A DNA stretch of 63,775 nt from Candidatus Salinicoccus stercoripullorum. GTDB taxonomy: Bacteria > Bacillota > Bacilli > Staphylococcales > Salinicoccaceae. Made by a program: the position numbers and the translations under genes. The DNA lies in the NCBI GenBank assembly GCA_019113295.1, contig DXHR01000002.1, positions 1 to 63,775 on the forward strand. The letters run 5' to 3'. The stretch's first letter is position 1. Every line of letters begins with the position of its first letter. Under the pieces are notes generated by a model, which was not told the origin of the DNA, searched no databases, and was given only the letters and a program-made list of their open reading frames with translations. Of this stretch, positions 45,418-55,110 are shown in pieces.

Positions 45418-45476
45418 TATTTTAAATGCCCATTCGAATTATTGCAAGGTGAAATAAAAAGACGGCATGAGGTGAA

Positions 45477-45572
45477 TCACATCGTCAGTAAGGTTCGACA
45501 CAGCTCCAGTTCTTTGAAGTCCACACCATTCAGATATTTTGGACTGCCAGTTATAGTGAGTGGTAGTGCTTG
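45477..45572 (-). pseudogene. possible C-terminal gene fragment, unknown family
   Basis: A 31-codon open frame after a stop reads protein-like: LTITGSPKYLNGVDFKELEL then CRTLLTM and a stop. It has no start codon or ribosome site and is flanked by unrelated sequence. It may be the end of a deleted gene, but I do not recognise the family and chance is not excluded. Confidence 0.3.
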
Positions 45573-45714
45573 CTACGGGACCTCCTAATATTTACAGCTT
45601 TCTTATTCTTCCTCTTCAAAAGATTCGATAATGTAAATTACGGGAAAAGACTATAAATATATTGTTCCCGAGAGTTTGAGCCAGTGCAAAAACTATTTAC
45701 TGGAGGGGTATCAA

Positions 45715-47214
45715 ATGAGGATTGTTACCGGCGGTGAAATGAAAAATGCAGATCAATATACGATGGACCATATCGGGTTGGACGGCAGGATTTTGATGGA
45801 GAATGCGGGGCGTGCTGCTGCACACAGTCTGATGGAAGTTTATGCAGGGCGGAAATTCACTGTCCTGATTGGCAGCGGAAACAATGGAGGAGACGGCTTT
45901 GTGATTTCACGGACTCTGCTTGAAGCGGGATTTGATGTGACGGTATGTATTATTCCCGGAGAAGACAGAATCAGTGGAGACTCTGGCTACCATAAGATGA
46001 TATTTGAGAAGTCTGGTTTCGTGTGGAAGCAGTATGACAGGGAGGATTTGAAAAATGCAGATATCATCGTGGATGCAATGCTCGGTACCGGCATGCACGG
46101 TGAAATCAGGGAGCCGTACTTAACCGTCATTAAAGATATCACAAGTTCAGGAAAACGCGTCGTTTCCATCGATCTTCCAAGCGGTGTTCCGGCTGCGGAG
46201 GAAACGGTGCCGGAATACGCACTCAGGGCGGATCATACGATCATACTCCAGCAGCCGAAACTGAGCTATTACCTCTATCCTGCACGTTGTCATTACGGTG
46301 ACAGCGAAGTCGTGCAGATCGGAATCCCCAAAAGAGCGATTGATGAGACGGCACACAGTCACAGATTTGAATGGACTTTGGCACATACCAGGAAGCACTG
46401 GCTGAAACGGTCTGCTTCGTCACATAAAGGCAGCCACGGCAAAGTGGGGATCGTCGCCGGAAATGAAATGATGCCGGGCGCTGCGGCCATGTCTGCCGGT
46501 GCGGCTGTCAAAAGCGGCGCCGGTCTGACAATGGTTAACACGGTAAAAAGTGCAGTACCCGTCGTTGCTTCAAAGGTGACTGAAGCGACCTTCTATGACA
46601 GGGGGGCACCCCTGTCAGGATTTTATAAAGGCAAAGATGCTCTAGCAGTGGGTCCTGGCACAGGTACAGGTTCTGCCAGCAGGGAAATTGTCGTGGATCT
46701 GATCGATAACTTCGACGGGCCGCTCCTGGTTGACGCAGATGGGCTGGCTCAGTTCCGGGACATCCTGCCGCTTGTGAGAAACCGCGAGGCACCGACCGTC
46801 ATTACCCCTCACCCCGGTGAAATGGCGAAACTGATTGATTCGACACCGGCCAGAGTGAATGGGGCGCGGTTTGAAACTGCAGAAAAATATGCCCGGGATA
46901 ACGGCATCTACGTTGTACTGAAAGGGCCATTCACCATCGTTGCGACACCGCATGGAAGGACTTTCGTCAACGTCACAGGTAATTCAGGATTGGCAAAAGG
47001 CGGCACAGGAGACGCACTTACAGGTATGATACTGTCATTCCTTTCAAGATATGATGATGTCCAGGCTGCAGTTTCGAGTGCGGTCTTTATGCATGGTTAC
47101 ACAGCTGATCACATGCTGGAATGTGGGGTCGCCGCTTCTGCCATGACTGCTTCCGGAATCATTGATCATATGGAAACGACTTTTAACCTGGTTGATAATA
47201 TGCAAGACCTGTAA
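45715..47214 (+). CDS. nnrD: bifunctional NAD(P)HX epimerase / ADP-dependent dehydratase
   Basis: A 499-residue metabolite-repair enzyme. The N-terminal YjeF epimerase domain (1-215) shows LMENAGRAAAHSL, GSGNNGGDGFV and DAMLGTGMHG. The C-terminal ribokinase-like dehydratase domain (225-499) shows SHKGSHGKVGIVAGN, VITPHPGEMAKL and GNSGLAKGGTGDALTG. It converts hydrated NADHX and NADPHX back to NAD(P)H using ADP. The ATG at 45715 follows ggagg at nine bases. Monocistronic with a strong terminator. Confidence 0.95.
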   Translation: MRIVTGGEMKNADQYTMDHIGLDGRILMENAGRAAAHSLMEVYAGRKFTVLIGSGNNGGDGFVISRTLLEAGFDVTVCIIPGEDRISGDSGYHKMIFEKSGFVWKQYDREDLKNADIIVDAMLGTGMHGEIREPYLTVIKDITSSGKRVVSIDLPSGVPAAEETVPEYALRADHTIILQQPKLSYYLYPARCHYGDSEVVQIGIPKRAIDETAHSHRFEWTLAHTRKHWLKRSASSHKGSHGKVGIVAGNEMMPGAAAMSAGAAVKSGAGLTMVNTVKSAVPVVASKVTEATFYDRGAPLSGFYKGKDALAVGPGTGTGSASREIVVDLIDNFDGPLLVDADGLAQFRDILPLVRNREAPTVITPHPGEMAKLIDSTPARVNGARFETAEKYARDNGIYVVLKGPFTIVATPHGRTFVNVTGNSGLAKGGTGDALTGMILSFLSRYDDVQAAVSSAVFMHGYTADHMLECGVAASAMTASGIIDHMETTFNLVDNMQDL

Positions 47215-47215
47215 A

Positions 47216-47247
47216 AAAAGCATGATGCGGATCCGCATCATGCTTTT
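47216..47247. terminator. bidirectional terminator
   Basis: Perfect palindrome with 16-bp arms aaaagcatgatgcgga between convergent nnrD and usp genes. Confidence 0.92.
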
Positions 47248-47249
47248 GG

Positions 47250-47663
47250 TCATTTAACTATGATTACCGGTATTTTTGCTCTTTTTGCCGCTTTATGACT
47301 GACACTGCCGAGCACCATTTCCTGAAAATTATTCAGGCCTCTGGAACCCAGGATCAGAGCCTGGTAGTCACCGCTATTGGCAAATTTTACTACTGTTTCT
47401 TTAGGGATTCCGCGCTCGAAAAGGATCTCATAGGAAACCCCTTCATCCGAAAACAATTTTTCCAGCTTGGCTAACCGTTCTTTCCTTTCAGAAGACATCC
47501 CTTCCGGTACACCGCTTGTGTGCATCTCCTGGTCGACATCATCTGCATCGACAACGTTTAAAACCGTTACGGTCGTCTGATCATCTAAGAAATTCAAACT
47601 TTCTTTCGCTGCTCTGAAACTGTTGTCAGAACCATCAGTTGCGAGCAACAAGGTTTTATACAT
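47250..47663 (-). CDS. universal stress protein, UspA family
   Basis: A 137-residue UspA protein. The ATP-binding signature is intact, GSRGLNNFQEMVLGSVSH near the C-terminus, with DGS at residues 11-13. It is about two thirds identical by eye to the gene at 47854, so the two arose by tandem duplication. A weak SigB-like sequence (GTTGAG, 12 bases, GGGTAA; 47778-47801) lies upstream. The ATG follows ggagggtcc. It ends at a terminator shared with nnrD. Confidence 0.92.
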   Translation of the reverse strand: MYKTLLLATDGSDNSFRAAKESLNFLDDQTTVTVLNVVDADDVDQEMHTSGVPEGMSSERKERLAKLEKLFSDEGVSYEILFERGIPKETVVKFANSGDYQALILGSRGLNNFQEMVLGSVSHKAAKRAKIPVIIVK

Positions 47664-47853
47664 GATGGACCCTCCTTCATAAATATCAAGCGGGAGTTTT
47701 CGTCCTTTTACTGGCGTATCATCACATCTGAAGTTTTATAATTGCCAGGGGTAAAAAATTCCTTCTTTATTATAAATTTACCCTGAAAGATGGAACTCAA
47801 CCATCCACCTTTCCTGCTGGAATGTTCAGGAAAGGCAAAGAGGATACATGTTT

Positions 47854-48267
47854 TTATTTGACTATCAGCACCGGTATGGTCACACGTTTCGCCGCTTTGT
47901 GACTGACACTTCCAATCACCATTTCCTGGAAGTTGTTCAAGCCTCTTGTACCGAGGACAAGTGCATCGAAAGCACCGTTGTTTGCCACGCTCACGACAGT
48001 ATCAGCGGGTGAGCCGTGTTTGAAGACAACTTCATGGATTATTCCTTTTCCATCATAAAAGTCGAGGATTTGAGAAAGCTTTTCCTTTCTCCTTGTTGTG
48101 ACGTTTCCCGACTGGGAACCATGCAGCACCTCATCTTTTACATCATCAGCACCTACGACATTGAGTATGGTCACACGTGTATTTTCATCAATGAAATTTA
48201 TACTTTCCTCAGCGGCCCTGAGGCTGTTCTCAGAGCCATCAGCGGCCAACAGAAGTGTTTTGTACAT
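47854..48267 (-). CDS. universal stress protein, UspA family
   Basis: A 137-residue UspA protein with the ATP-binding signature GTRGLNNFQEMVIGSVSH. It starts at ATG 48267 after ttggaggg, 19 bases downstream of the SulP carrier stop, so it is very likely the second gene of a SulP-usp operon. SulP carriers followed by usp genes occur in other Firmicutes, and an energy- or nucleotide-responsive control of the carrier is a reasonable guess. Its paralogue follows at 47250. Confidence 0.93.
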   Translation of the reverse strand: MYKTLLLAADGSENSLRAAEESINFIDENTRVTILNVVGADDVKDEVLHGSQSGNVTTRRKEKLSQILDFYDGKGIIHEVVFKHGSPADTVVSVANNGAFDALVLGTRGLNNFQEMVIGSVSHKAAKRVTIPVLIVK

Positions 48268-48286
48268 AAATTGACCCTCCAACTAG

Positions 48287-49741
48287 TTATTGTATGAGGT
48301 GCTGTTCGTTTAATCTGCTCAGCTCCCTGACTATTTTCCTGCTGTCAGCGTCCAGTCGCTTTACATATACCTTGTTTGACTTTGTCTCAAACTTCTTGAC
48401 AGCAGTGTCAATCGCCTCCACAGCCGAATCATCCCAAAGATGCGCATTGGAGAAATCCAATACGATATCTGCATCACTGAAATTGAAGTCGAGCTGACCC
48501 ATCATCGAATCGATGGATGCAAAGAATATCTGTCCCCGGAAGTAATAATGGATGGTATCCTCTACTGTTTCAGTTTGGACATCGACTCTGGAGATTTTTG
48601 TGGCGAAGAACAATGCACTGAATATGACACCGACGATGACTCCAAGAGCCAGGTTGCTTGTGAACAATACGATGATTACTGTCAGAATCATGACGAACGC
48701 ATCAGTCCGGGGTGCTTTTGCTGCATATCTGAATGAACCCCAATCGAATGTTCCGATGGATACCATGACCATGATGCCGGCCAAGATCGGCATGGGTATC
48801 TGTACGACCCAGTCTCCAAGAACGATGATCAGGAACATGAGGAATGCGCCCGCTGTAAATGTGGAAAGCCGGGTCGTAGCTCCTGCTCCTACGTTGATTA
48901 CCGATTGTCCGATCATTGCACATCCACCCATGCCGCCGAAGAAACCGGTAATGAAGTTGGCGATGCCCTGTCCGCGGGACTCTCTGTTTTTATTGCTGAA
49001 TGAGTCTGTAGCATTATCAACAATTCTTGCTGTGAGCAGACTTTCTACAAGCCCCACCACTGCCATGGACAATGAGAAAGGCAGGATGATCTGCACTGTT
49101 TTCAAAGTGAAAGGGACATCAGGGATGATGAAGCCTGGCAGGGAACGCTCTATCTGTCCCAGGTCACCCACTGTCCGTACATCCGAACCGAATATCAGAT
49201 AGGCTGCTGTCAAGACGACGAGGGCGATCAAAGGTGCCGGAATTTTTCTTAGCAGTCTTGGAAAGAGGTAGACGATCAGCAGTGTGATGGCCAAATATAC
49301 GTAAGTATCGAGCGAGATGCCGAAGATGTGTTCAATCTGTGCCATGAATATCATGATGGCGAGTGCATTGACGAACCCGATCATGACTGAGTTCGGGATG
49401 AATTTCATCAGACGCCCGACTTTTAAAATGCCCAGTGCAATCTGGATGATCCCCATGAGTACCGTTGCTGCGAGGAGATATTCAACGCCATGCTCCCTGA
49501 CGAGAGGAGTGACAACCAGAGCGACAGCCCCGGTCGCTGCGGATATCATCGCAGGACGGCCACCTGTGAAAGATATGACGACTGCAATTATGAATGATGC
49601 GTAAAGCCCCACCATGGGATCTACCCCCGCGATGATTGAGAAAGCGATCGCTTCAGGAATCAAAGCGAGTGCGACGACGATGCCGGCCAGGATGTTGGTG
49701 CCCGGCTGTGTAAACCATTCTTTTTTAATATTTTCTACCAT
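48287..49741 (-). CDS. SulP family anion transporter with STAS domain
   Basis: A 484-residue carrier with ten or more transmembrane segments and a C-terminal cytosolic STAS domain (about 395-470, [22 protein letters not shown]). The N-terminus shows [21 protein letters not shown] and [17 protein letters not shown], the SulP substrate-site region. Members carry sulfate or bicarbonate (SulP/BicA types) with sodium or protons. The short STAS and lack of a carbonic anhydrase fit a BicA-like or general anion carrier. It heads an operon with usp and is divergent from a resolvase-like gene. Confidence 0.92.
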   Translation of the reverse strand: MVENIKKEWFTQPGTNILAGIVVALALIPEAIAFSIIAGVDPMVGLYASFIIAVVISFTGGRPAMISAATGAVALVVTPLVREHGVEYLLAATVLMGIIQIALGILKVGRLMKFIPNSVMIGFVNALAIMIFMAQIEHIFGISLDTYVYLAITLLIVYLFPRLLRKIPAPLIALVVLTAAYLIFGSDVRTVGDLGQIERSLPGFIIPDVPFTLKTVQIILPFSLSMAVVGLVESLLTARIVDNATDSFSNKNRESRGQGIANFITGFFGGMGGCAMIGQSVINVGAGATTRLSTFTAGAFLMFLIIVLGDWVVQIPMPILAGIMVMVSIGTFDWGSFRYAAKAPRTDAFVMILTVIIVLFTSNLALGVIVGVIFSALFFATKISRVDVQTETVEDTIHYYFRGQIFFASIDSMMGQLDFNFSDADIVLDFSNAHLWDDSAVEAIDTAVKKFETKSNKVYVKRLDADSRKIVRELSRLNEQHLIQ

Positions 49742-49852
49742 CTGTACACTCCTGTTTTATAAAATGACTATAGATATTATAACAGGAAAGTTTCATAAGT
49801 ATACCCCATTTCGAGAATAATGATATAATTCCAGTATCAGGAGTGATGACAA

Positions 49853-50392
49853 ATGAAATATGGTTATGTAAGGCCTTTTGACCTTCATGAAACAAACAGT
49901 CAACAAATGGCAAAAATGTCCGGTGCCGATCATATAATTGTGGAGAACCATGCACATAATAAAAGACGCACGGAACTGAAAAGACTGATTGATGAAGAAG
50001 TAACGCCCGGCGATACTATTATTGTAACTGATCTGTGCATATTGGCGGATTCCACAAAACATCTGTTGGATATCATCAGACATGCTGAAAAGAACAGGAT
50101 CGTGATACAGGTGATCAATATCGATCTCTTAATTGATGGTTCAAAGGGTTTGTCATTTATACAAGTATTGAATCACATTTCCGATTTCCAAAGTGATGTT
50201 GTAAAGTTCAGGACAAGACAGGGAATGACAGAGGCAGCCGGCAAAGGAAAACAGATGGGCCGCCCTAAACGCAGTGATGAGAACATCAAACGTGCAATTG
50301 AGATGTATATGACGAAACGGTATACACTGGATCAGATTAAAGAAGCGACAAATATCAGTCGTGCGACGTTATATCGTCATCTGGATAAATGA
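49853..50392 (+). CDS. serine recombinase-like protein lacking catalytic serine
   Basis: A 179-residue protein with resolvase N-terminal fold and a C-terminal helix-turn-helix (TLDQIKEATNISRATLYRHL). The family motif Y-x-R-V-S-T is replaced by YVRPFDLHE, so the catalytic serine is absent, and the conserved DRLGR reads DLCIL, losing the active-site arginine. It keeps the hallmark GRPK linker (QMGRPKRSDENI). It is therefore probably a DNA-binding protein without strand exchange. No inverted-repeat transposon ends or invertible segment seen. Divergent from the SulP operon, which it may regulate (inference). Start follows caggagtga. Confidence 0.85.
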   Translation: MKYGYVRPFDLHETNSQQMAKMSGADHIIVENHAHNKRRTELKRLIDEEVTPGDTIIVTDLCILADSTKHLLDIIRHAEKNRIVIQVINIDLLIDGSKGLSFIQVLNHISDFQSDVVKFRTRQGMTEAAGKGKQMGRPKRSDENIKRAIEMYMTKRYTLDQIKEATNISRATLYRHLDK

Positions 50393-50394
50393 AA

Positions 50395-50420
50395 AAGCGC
50401 ACTCCGGCAGGGGTGCGCTT
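50395..50420. terminator. bidirectional terminator
   Basis: Eleven-bp stem aagcgcactcc/ggggtgcgctt, four-base loop, between convergent genes. Confidence 0.85.
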
Positions 50421-50432
50421 CGTATTTAATAC

Positions 50433-50783
50433 CTATTTTCTTCGATATGTCTCCAAGTAGCTGACAGTGTTCAGGCCGAACAGTTTAAGGGCTTTCTTGC
50501 TTCCTTCAAACCCATGACCGGCTTTCAGGTGTTTGATGATTGCGACGCCGAGGACGATGTTCAGCATGACGGTCCCCATTCTGGTGAACGATTTGCCGAG
50601 GAATGAAGCGAGCAGGAATAAGGAACCGATCGTTTCCAGATATCCGGCAACTTTCATCTGGTTCGAGTCAACATTGAACATCGTTTCGAAGTCCTCGCCC
50701 ATATGCCCTTCATTCTCAATCTTCTGCATGCCGCCTTCAATCATCGATTTACCGATGTATGCGTTGAACAGATAGTGCAACAT
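50433..50783 (-). CDS. DoxX-like small membrane protein
   Basis: A 116-residue protein with two or three hydrophobic segments. The pattern VAGYLETIGSLFLLASFLG followed by MLNIVLGVAIIKHLKAGHG resembles DoxX/DoxD-like proteins, which have been linked to thiosulfate and redox reactions, but many members have no known role. Ribosome site aaggagcg precedes the ATG. A sequence like a SigB promoter (GTTTTT, 13 bases, GGGATA; 50884-50908, minus strand) lies upstream. Confidence 0.65.
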   Translation of the reverse strand: MLHYLFNAYIGKSMIEGGMQKIENEGHMGEDFETMFNVDSNQMKVAGYLETIGSLFLLASFLGKSFTRMGTVMLNIVLGVAIIKHLKAGHGFEGSKKALKLFGLNTVSYLETYRRK

Positions 50784-51164
50784 GATAAAGCGCTCCTTTC
50801 GAAAATGGATTTCCCATTACGGCAATGAGGAAAACGGCATATGGCTGCCGTCTATCCGTATAATGAGACGTTTATTTAAAATATATCCCTATTTCGCGTG
50901 TTAAAAACATAAATGAGGGAAAAGAGGCATGTATGAATCACATAAGCGTGGTTTGTACCTGATTTGATGGATAACAGGAAAAAGAGGAATATTCAGGAAA
51001 AATTTTGTCGATTTATTTCATAAAATATTACGATTAAGTAAAAATTGTATGAACTTTGGTGTTAATGAATTTTTAGACGCGATATTTTTGTTACAGTAGG
51101 ACAATACATGAACTATGAATCTTATTATATTTGTATGTATTTTACTTAACTTGGAGTGATTGGG
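50784..51164. other. intergenic, divergent promoter region of qox operon
   Basis: AT-rich region. A SigB-like element for the DoxX-like gene lies at 50884-50908. No clear -35/-10 pair, Rex box or RNA motif for the qox operon is recognised, though its promoter must be here. Confidence 0.4.
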
Positions 51165-52115
51165 ATGAAAGGAAAAAAAGTTTCATTGCAAAAAAAATGG
51201 TTCACTCTTCTACCTGTTCTTTTGGCAATACTTATGGCAGGATGCGATAAAATGGCTGTGCTTGACCCTGCGGGACCTGCAGGCGAAAGCCAGAAGAACC
51301 TGATATTGTATGCTGTCATTTTTATGCTGGGAATCATTGTGGTGGTCTATACCATTTTTGCGATTGTGGTTTTCAAATACAGGGCAAATAATCCGAACCG
51401 GAAACCGGAGGATTACAGGCCCGACCATCATGGTAATACGAAGCTCGAAGTCGTCTGGTTCACAATTCCAGTATTGATTGTCATTGCACTGTCCATTCCG
51501 ACAGTTACAACGCTCTTCGATCTTGAAAAAACTCCGGAATCCAGCCAGGAAAAGGAACCACTTGTGATCTATGCCACTGCAGCTGACTGGAAGTGGATAT
51601 TCACCTACCCTGAACAGGATATCGAGACGGTGAACTATCTCCATATCCCTACGGACAGGGCGATTGAATTCCGTCTGGCTTCAGCTGACTCGATGGCAGC
51701 ATTCTGGGTGCCGCAGCTTGGCGGACAGAAATACAACATGGCGGGGATGGAAAATACACTGTATCTGCAGGCGGATGAGGAAGGTGTCTATAAAGGCAGG
51801 AACGCCAACTTCACCGGTGAAGGCTTCACGGGACAGACATTCAACGTTACCGCCCAATCTGTGGATGAATTCGATGACTGGGCAGCGTCTGTCAGCGAGG
51901 AAGCTCCGGAACTGACACAGGATAAATATGATGAAATACTCGCCCCCGGTTTACTGGATGAAACGATGTCATTCTCTTCCACCCATCTTGAATGGGTCGA
52001 CCATGGTTCAAACGAAGGCAGGGATTATTCTGTAGAACGCCATGGAGATGAATATGACGAGGGTCTTCATCTCGAAAATGAACCCGGGTGGGCTCCCGAT
52101 GAAATTCAACAATAA
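51165..52115 (+). CDS. qoxA: quinol oxidase subunit II
   Basis: A 316-residue lipoprotein subunit of the aa3-type quinol oxidase. The lipobox LMAGC puts lipidated Cys at 27. Two transmembrane segments (about 42-68 and 92-112) anchor a cupredoxin domain outside the membrane, which lacks the Cu-A cysteine pair of cytochrome c oxidases, as expected for a quinol enzyme. Conserved LASADSMAAFWVPQLGGQKYNM is present. Start follows cttggagtg. First gene of qoxABCD. Confidence 0.95.
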   Translation: MKGKKVSLQKKWFTLLPVLLAILMAGCDKMAVLDPAGPAGESQKNLILYAVIFMLGIIVVVYTIFAIVVFKYRANNPNRKPEDYRPDHHGNTKLEVVWFTIPVLIVIALSIPTVTTLFDLEKTPESSQEKEPLVIYATAADWKWIFTYPEQDIETVNYLHIPTDRAIEFRLASADSMAAFWVPQLGGQKYNMAGMENTLYLQADEEGVYKGRNANFTGEGFTGQTFNVTAQSVDEFDDWAASVSEEAPELTQDKYDEILAPGLLDETMSFSSTHLEWVDHGSNEGRDYSVERHGDEYDEGLHLENEPGWAPDEIQQ

Positions 52116-52135
52116 CGGAAAGAAGGTAGGCAGTG

Positions 52136-54082
52136 ATGCAATTAGATGAATTTTTTGTTACCGGAGAGCCGCTGATCTATGCGGGTATGGTTTCTATTGT
52201 ACTTGTATCAGCGACAGTAATCTTTCTGTTGACCTATTTCAAAAGATGGAAATGGCTCTGGCAGGAATGGTTGACCACGGTCGACCATAAAAAAATCGGT
52301 ATCATGTATATACTTTCAGCACTCGCAATGTTATTCCGCGGCGGGGTTGATGCGCTGATGATGCGTACACAGCTCGCCTTCCCGGATATGAACTTTTTAA
52401 ATTCACAGCACTATAATGAAGTCTTTACGACACACGGTACAATCATGATCATTTTCATGGCGATGCCGTTTCTGATCGGTCTGATGAATATCATCGTGCC
52501 GCTGCAGATCGGCGCAAGGGACTTTGCATTCCCATTCCTGAATGCCGTCAGTTTCTGGGCATTCTTCTTTGGTGCCATGCTTTTCAACCTGTCTTTCGTG
52601 ATAGGTGGATCGCCTGATGCCGGCTGGACGAACTATGCACCGCTCGCAGGTTCGGAACTCAGCCCCGGCCCGGGAATCAACTTCTATCTGCTCGGCCTCC
52701 AGTTATCGGGTATCGGTACTCTGGCGACAGGCATCAACCTTATGGTGACGATTCTCAGGATGAGGGCACCAGGGATGACGCTGATGAAAATGCCGATCTT
52801 CACATGGTCCACATTGATTACGACGTTCATCATCATCTTCGCCTTCCCGATTCTGACTGTCGCTTTGGCACTGATGACCATCGACAGGATCTTCGGTGCC
52901 CATTTCTTCACCCTGACAGGAGAAGGGCTGCCGATGATGTGGGCGAACCTGTTCTGGATGTGGGGACACCCTGAAGTGTATATCGTCATACTTCCCGCGT
53001 TCGGGATTTTCTCTGAAGTCATCGCTTCATTCGCCCAGAAGCAGATTTTCGGATATAAGACCATGGTGGGGGCAATCGTCATCATCGCCGGTCTCAGCTT
53101 CGTGGTATGGGTGCACCACTTCTTCACGATGGGAGCGGGTGCATTCGTAAACTCCGTGTTCTCGATATCGACCATGATGATTGCAATCCCGACTGGTGTG
53201 AAAATATTCAACTGGCTTGCGACCCTCTATAAGTCCAAAATAATATTCTCAACACCGATGCTCTGGTCACTGGCATTCATCCCGAGCTTCACAATCGGCG
53301 GCGTCACCGGCGTAATGCTCGGGATGGCAGCAGCCGACTATCAGTATCATAATTCATATTTCCTTGTGTCCCACTTCCACTATGTGCTGATACCCGGAAC
53401 AGTGTTCGCCTGTTTTGCAGGGCTCATATTCTGGTATCCGAAGATTTTTGGACACAAGCTCAACGAACGAATCGGTAAATGGGCATTCTGGCTCTTCCTT
53501 ATCGGATTCCATGTATGCTTCTTCCCTCAGTATTTCCTGGGACTGGATGGAATGGCCAGAAGGATATTCACTGTCGGACCCGAGTGGTTCACTTTGAACT
53601 TCATCTCTACGCTCGGCGCATTCGTCATGGGGCTTGGCTTCATCGTCTTTGTCCATTGTGTAATCTACAGTTTCCGCTTTAGTCCGAGAGATGTCGAAGG
53701 GGATGTCTGGGGTGTTGGAAGGACATTGGAGTGGGCAACGCCTACGCCGATTCCAAAATACAATTTTGCCACCCTGCCCGAAATTGAAAGCCACGACGCC
53801 CTGATCGACATGAAGGAGAAAGGACAGACCACCTTTGACAGGAACAAGCTTGAACCGATCCATATGCCGAGCTACTCAGGGAAGCCATTCATCATGACGG
53901 CGATCATGTTCTTTGCCAGTTTTGCGCTGGTGTTTGAATGGATTCCTGTTGCAGTTATCGGTCTGGTGGGTATCATCATCATGATGTTCATCCGTTCCTT
54001 CGATTACGATGACGGTTACCATATTGAAGTTGATGAGGTCATAGAAACTGAAGAGAAAGCGAGGGGGATGACTGATGAATGA
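52136..54082 (+). CDS. qoxB: quinol oxidase subunit I
   Basis: A 648-residue heme-copper oxidase catalytic subunit with about fifteen membrane segments. Heme and copper ligands are visible as FTTHGTIMI (heme a), [15 protein letters not shown] with the His-Tyr pair, [10 protein letters not shown] (Cu-B histidines) and [11 protein letters not shown]. It reduces oxygen to water and pumps protons, taking electrons from menaquinol. The ATG at 52136 lies 20 bases after qoxA; its end overlaps qoxC by eight bases. Confidence 0.96.
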   Translation: MQLDEFFVTGEPLIYAGMVSIVLVSATVIFLLTYFKRWKWLWQEWLTTVDHKKIGIMYILSALAMLFRGGVDALMMRTQLAFPDMNFLNSQHYNEVFTTHGTIMIIFMAMPFLIGLMNIIVPLQIGARDFAFPFLNAVSFWAFFFGAMLFNLSFVIGGSPDAGWTNYAPLAGSELSPGPGINFYLLGLQLSGIGTLATGINLMVTILRMRAPGMTLMKMPIFTWSTLITTFIIIFAFPILTVALALMTIDRIFGAHFFTLTGEGLPMMWANLFWMWGHPEVYIVILPAFGIFSEVIASFAQKQIFGYKTMVGAIVIIAGLSFVVWVHHFFTMGAGAFVNSVFSISTMMIAIPTGVKIFNWLATLYKSKIIFSTPMLWSLAFIPSFTIGGVTGVMLGMAAADYQYHNSYFLVSHFHYVLIPGTVFACFAGLIFWYPKIFGHKLNERIGKWAFWLFLIGFHVCFFPQYFLGLDGMARRIFTVGPEWFTLNFISTLGAFVMGLGFIVFVHCVIYSFRFSPRDVEGDVWGVGRTLEWATPTPIPKYNFATLPEIESHDALIDMKEKGQTTFDRNKLEPIHMPSYSGKPFIMTAIMFFASFALVFEWIPVAVIGLVGIIIMMFIRSFDYDDGYHIEVDEVIETEEKARGMTDE

Positions 54083-54680
54083 ACATAAGACTGACGGTAC
54101 AGCACTTGAGTACAGCACGCACCAGGGACAGATGAATATCGTCGGCTTCTGGATCTTCCTTGCTGCAGAAATCTCGCTGTTCTCCACATTGTTTGCAACA
54201 TATGCCGTACTGTTCGGAAGAACGGCAGGCGCACCTGAGCCGGCGGAATTATTTGAAGCCGGCACGGTGCTTATCATGACATTCATCCTGCTTACCAGCA
54301 GTTTCACATGCGGACTAGCCATTCATAACATGCGGGAAGGTTCGCTTAAAGGTCTCATGGTGTGGCTCGTCATCACATTGCTGCTCGGCCTCGGATTCCT
54401 CGGATTCGAAATATACGAATTCGTCCATTACGCACATGAAGGTGCAACAATCGGTTCCAGTGCTTTCTGGTCAGGTTTCTTTACACTGACGGGTACGCAC
54501 GGTGTCCACGTTACCCTGGGTATCGGCTGGATGATAGCAATCCTTATCCAGCTGAAACAGCATGGGCTGACTGCAGTGACAACCAGAAAAGTATTCATCG
54601 TCGGCCTGTACTGGCACTTCCTTGATGTAATTTGGATTTTCATCTTCACAAGTGTCTACATGATTGGGATGGTGGTCTAA
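54075..54680 (+). CDS. qoxC: quinol oxidase subunit III
   Basis: A 201-residue membrane subunit with five transmembrane segments, normal length for bacterial quinol oxidase subunit III. Characteristic residues include [17 protein letters not shown] and the end [19 protein letters not shown]. It stabilises the complex and proton uptake. Start codon inside the end of qoxB, stop directly joined to the qoxD start (TAAATG), so translation is coupled. Confidence 0.95.
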   Translation: MNEHKTDGTALEYSTHQGQMNIVGFWIFLAAEISLFSTLFATYAVLFGRTAGAPEPAELFEAGTVLIMTFILLTSSFTCGLAIHNMREGSLKGLMVWLVITLLLGLGFLGFEIYEFVHYAHEGATIGSSAFWSGFFTLTGTHGVHVTLGIGWMIAILIQLKQHGLTAVTTRKVFIVGLYWHFLDVIWIFIFTSVYMIGMVV

Positions 54681-55061
54681 ATGGAGAAGAAACAAAATAA
54701 ATATCCAATCAATCATATAATCGGCTTTGCCCTATCCATCACGCTTACCATTATTGCAGTGTGGACGGCACTGTCCTCAGACCTGCCTGTCATGTGGATC
54801 ATCATTGCCATCATGGCACTGGCGGTCATCCAGGCCGGCATCCAGCTGTTCATGTTCATGCATATCACAGAACGGGGAGCCACCCATGCACCATGGAATA
54901 TGATGTTCCATGCCTTCGTCATTGCTGCAATCGTTGTGGCAGGATCCCTTTTCACCATGTCATTCGGCTTCACACATGACCATGGCGGCGGGGATCACCA
55001 GGATGACAGCGGCGGCGCCGAATCGCACGAAGAATCACATGACGATCATGAGGGGCATTGA
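54681..55061 (+). CDS. qoxD: quinol oxidase subunit IV
   Basis: A 126-residue subunit with three transmembrane segments and a C-terminal tail rich in His, Asp, Glu and Gly (HDHGGGDHQDDSGGAE and following). The core matches QoxD (FMFMHITERGATHAPWNMMFHAF). It is the last gene of the operon. The histidine-rich tail may bind metal ions, which is not a known requirement of the family. Confidence 0.92.
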   Translation: MEKKQNKYPINHIIGFALSITLTIIAVWTALSSDLPVMWIIIAIMALAVIQAGIQLFMFMHITERGATHAPWNMMFHAFVIAAIVVAGSLFTMSFGFTHDHGGGDHQDDSGGAESHEESHDDHEGH

Positions 55062-55064
55062 TAT

Positions 55065-55078
55065 ATTTCCCGGGAAAT
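55065..55078. repeat. 14-bp palindrome ATTTCCCGGGAAAT, copy 2
   Basis: Extends to a 16-bp palindrome with one T/A pair on each side. It lies three bases after the qoxD stop and before the terminator, the same position as copy 1 relative to its operon end. Confidence 0.6.
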
Positions 55079-55085
55079 AATTAAA

Positions 55086-55110
55086 ACGCAATCCATCAAT
55101 CGGATTGCGT
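55086..55110. terminator. terminator of qox operon
   Basis: Nine-bp stem acgcaatcc/ggattgcgt followed by CTTTTT; overlaps the convergent membrane-protein gene end. Confidence 0.85.

Noticed and set aside
47778..47801. SigB-like promoter for usp
   Set aside because: Only partial match (GTTGAG, GGGTAA); mentioned in the gene entry but not listed as a promoter.
49742..49852. Invertible segment or att site next to resolvase-like gene
   Set aside because: No inverted repeats of suitable length seen, and the protein lacks the catalytic serine.
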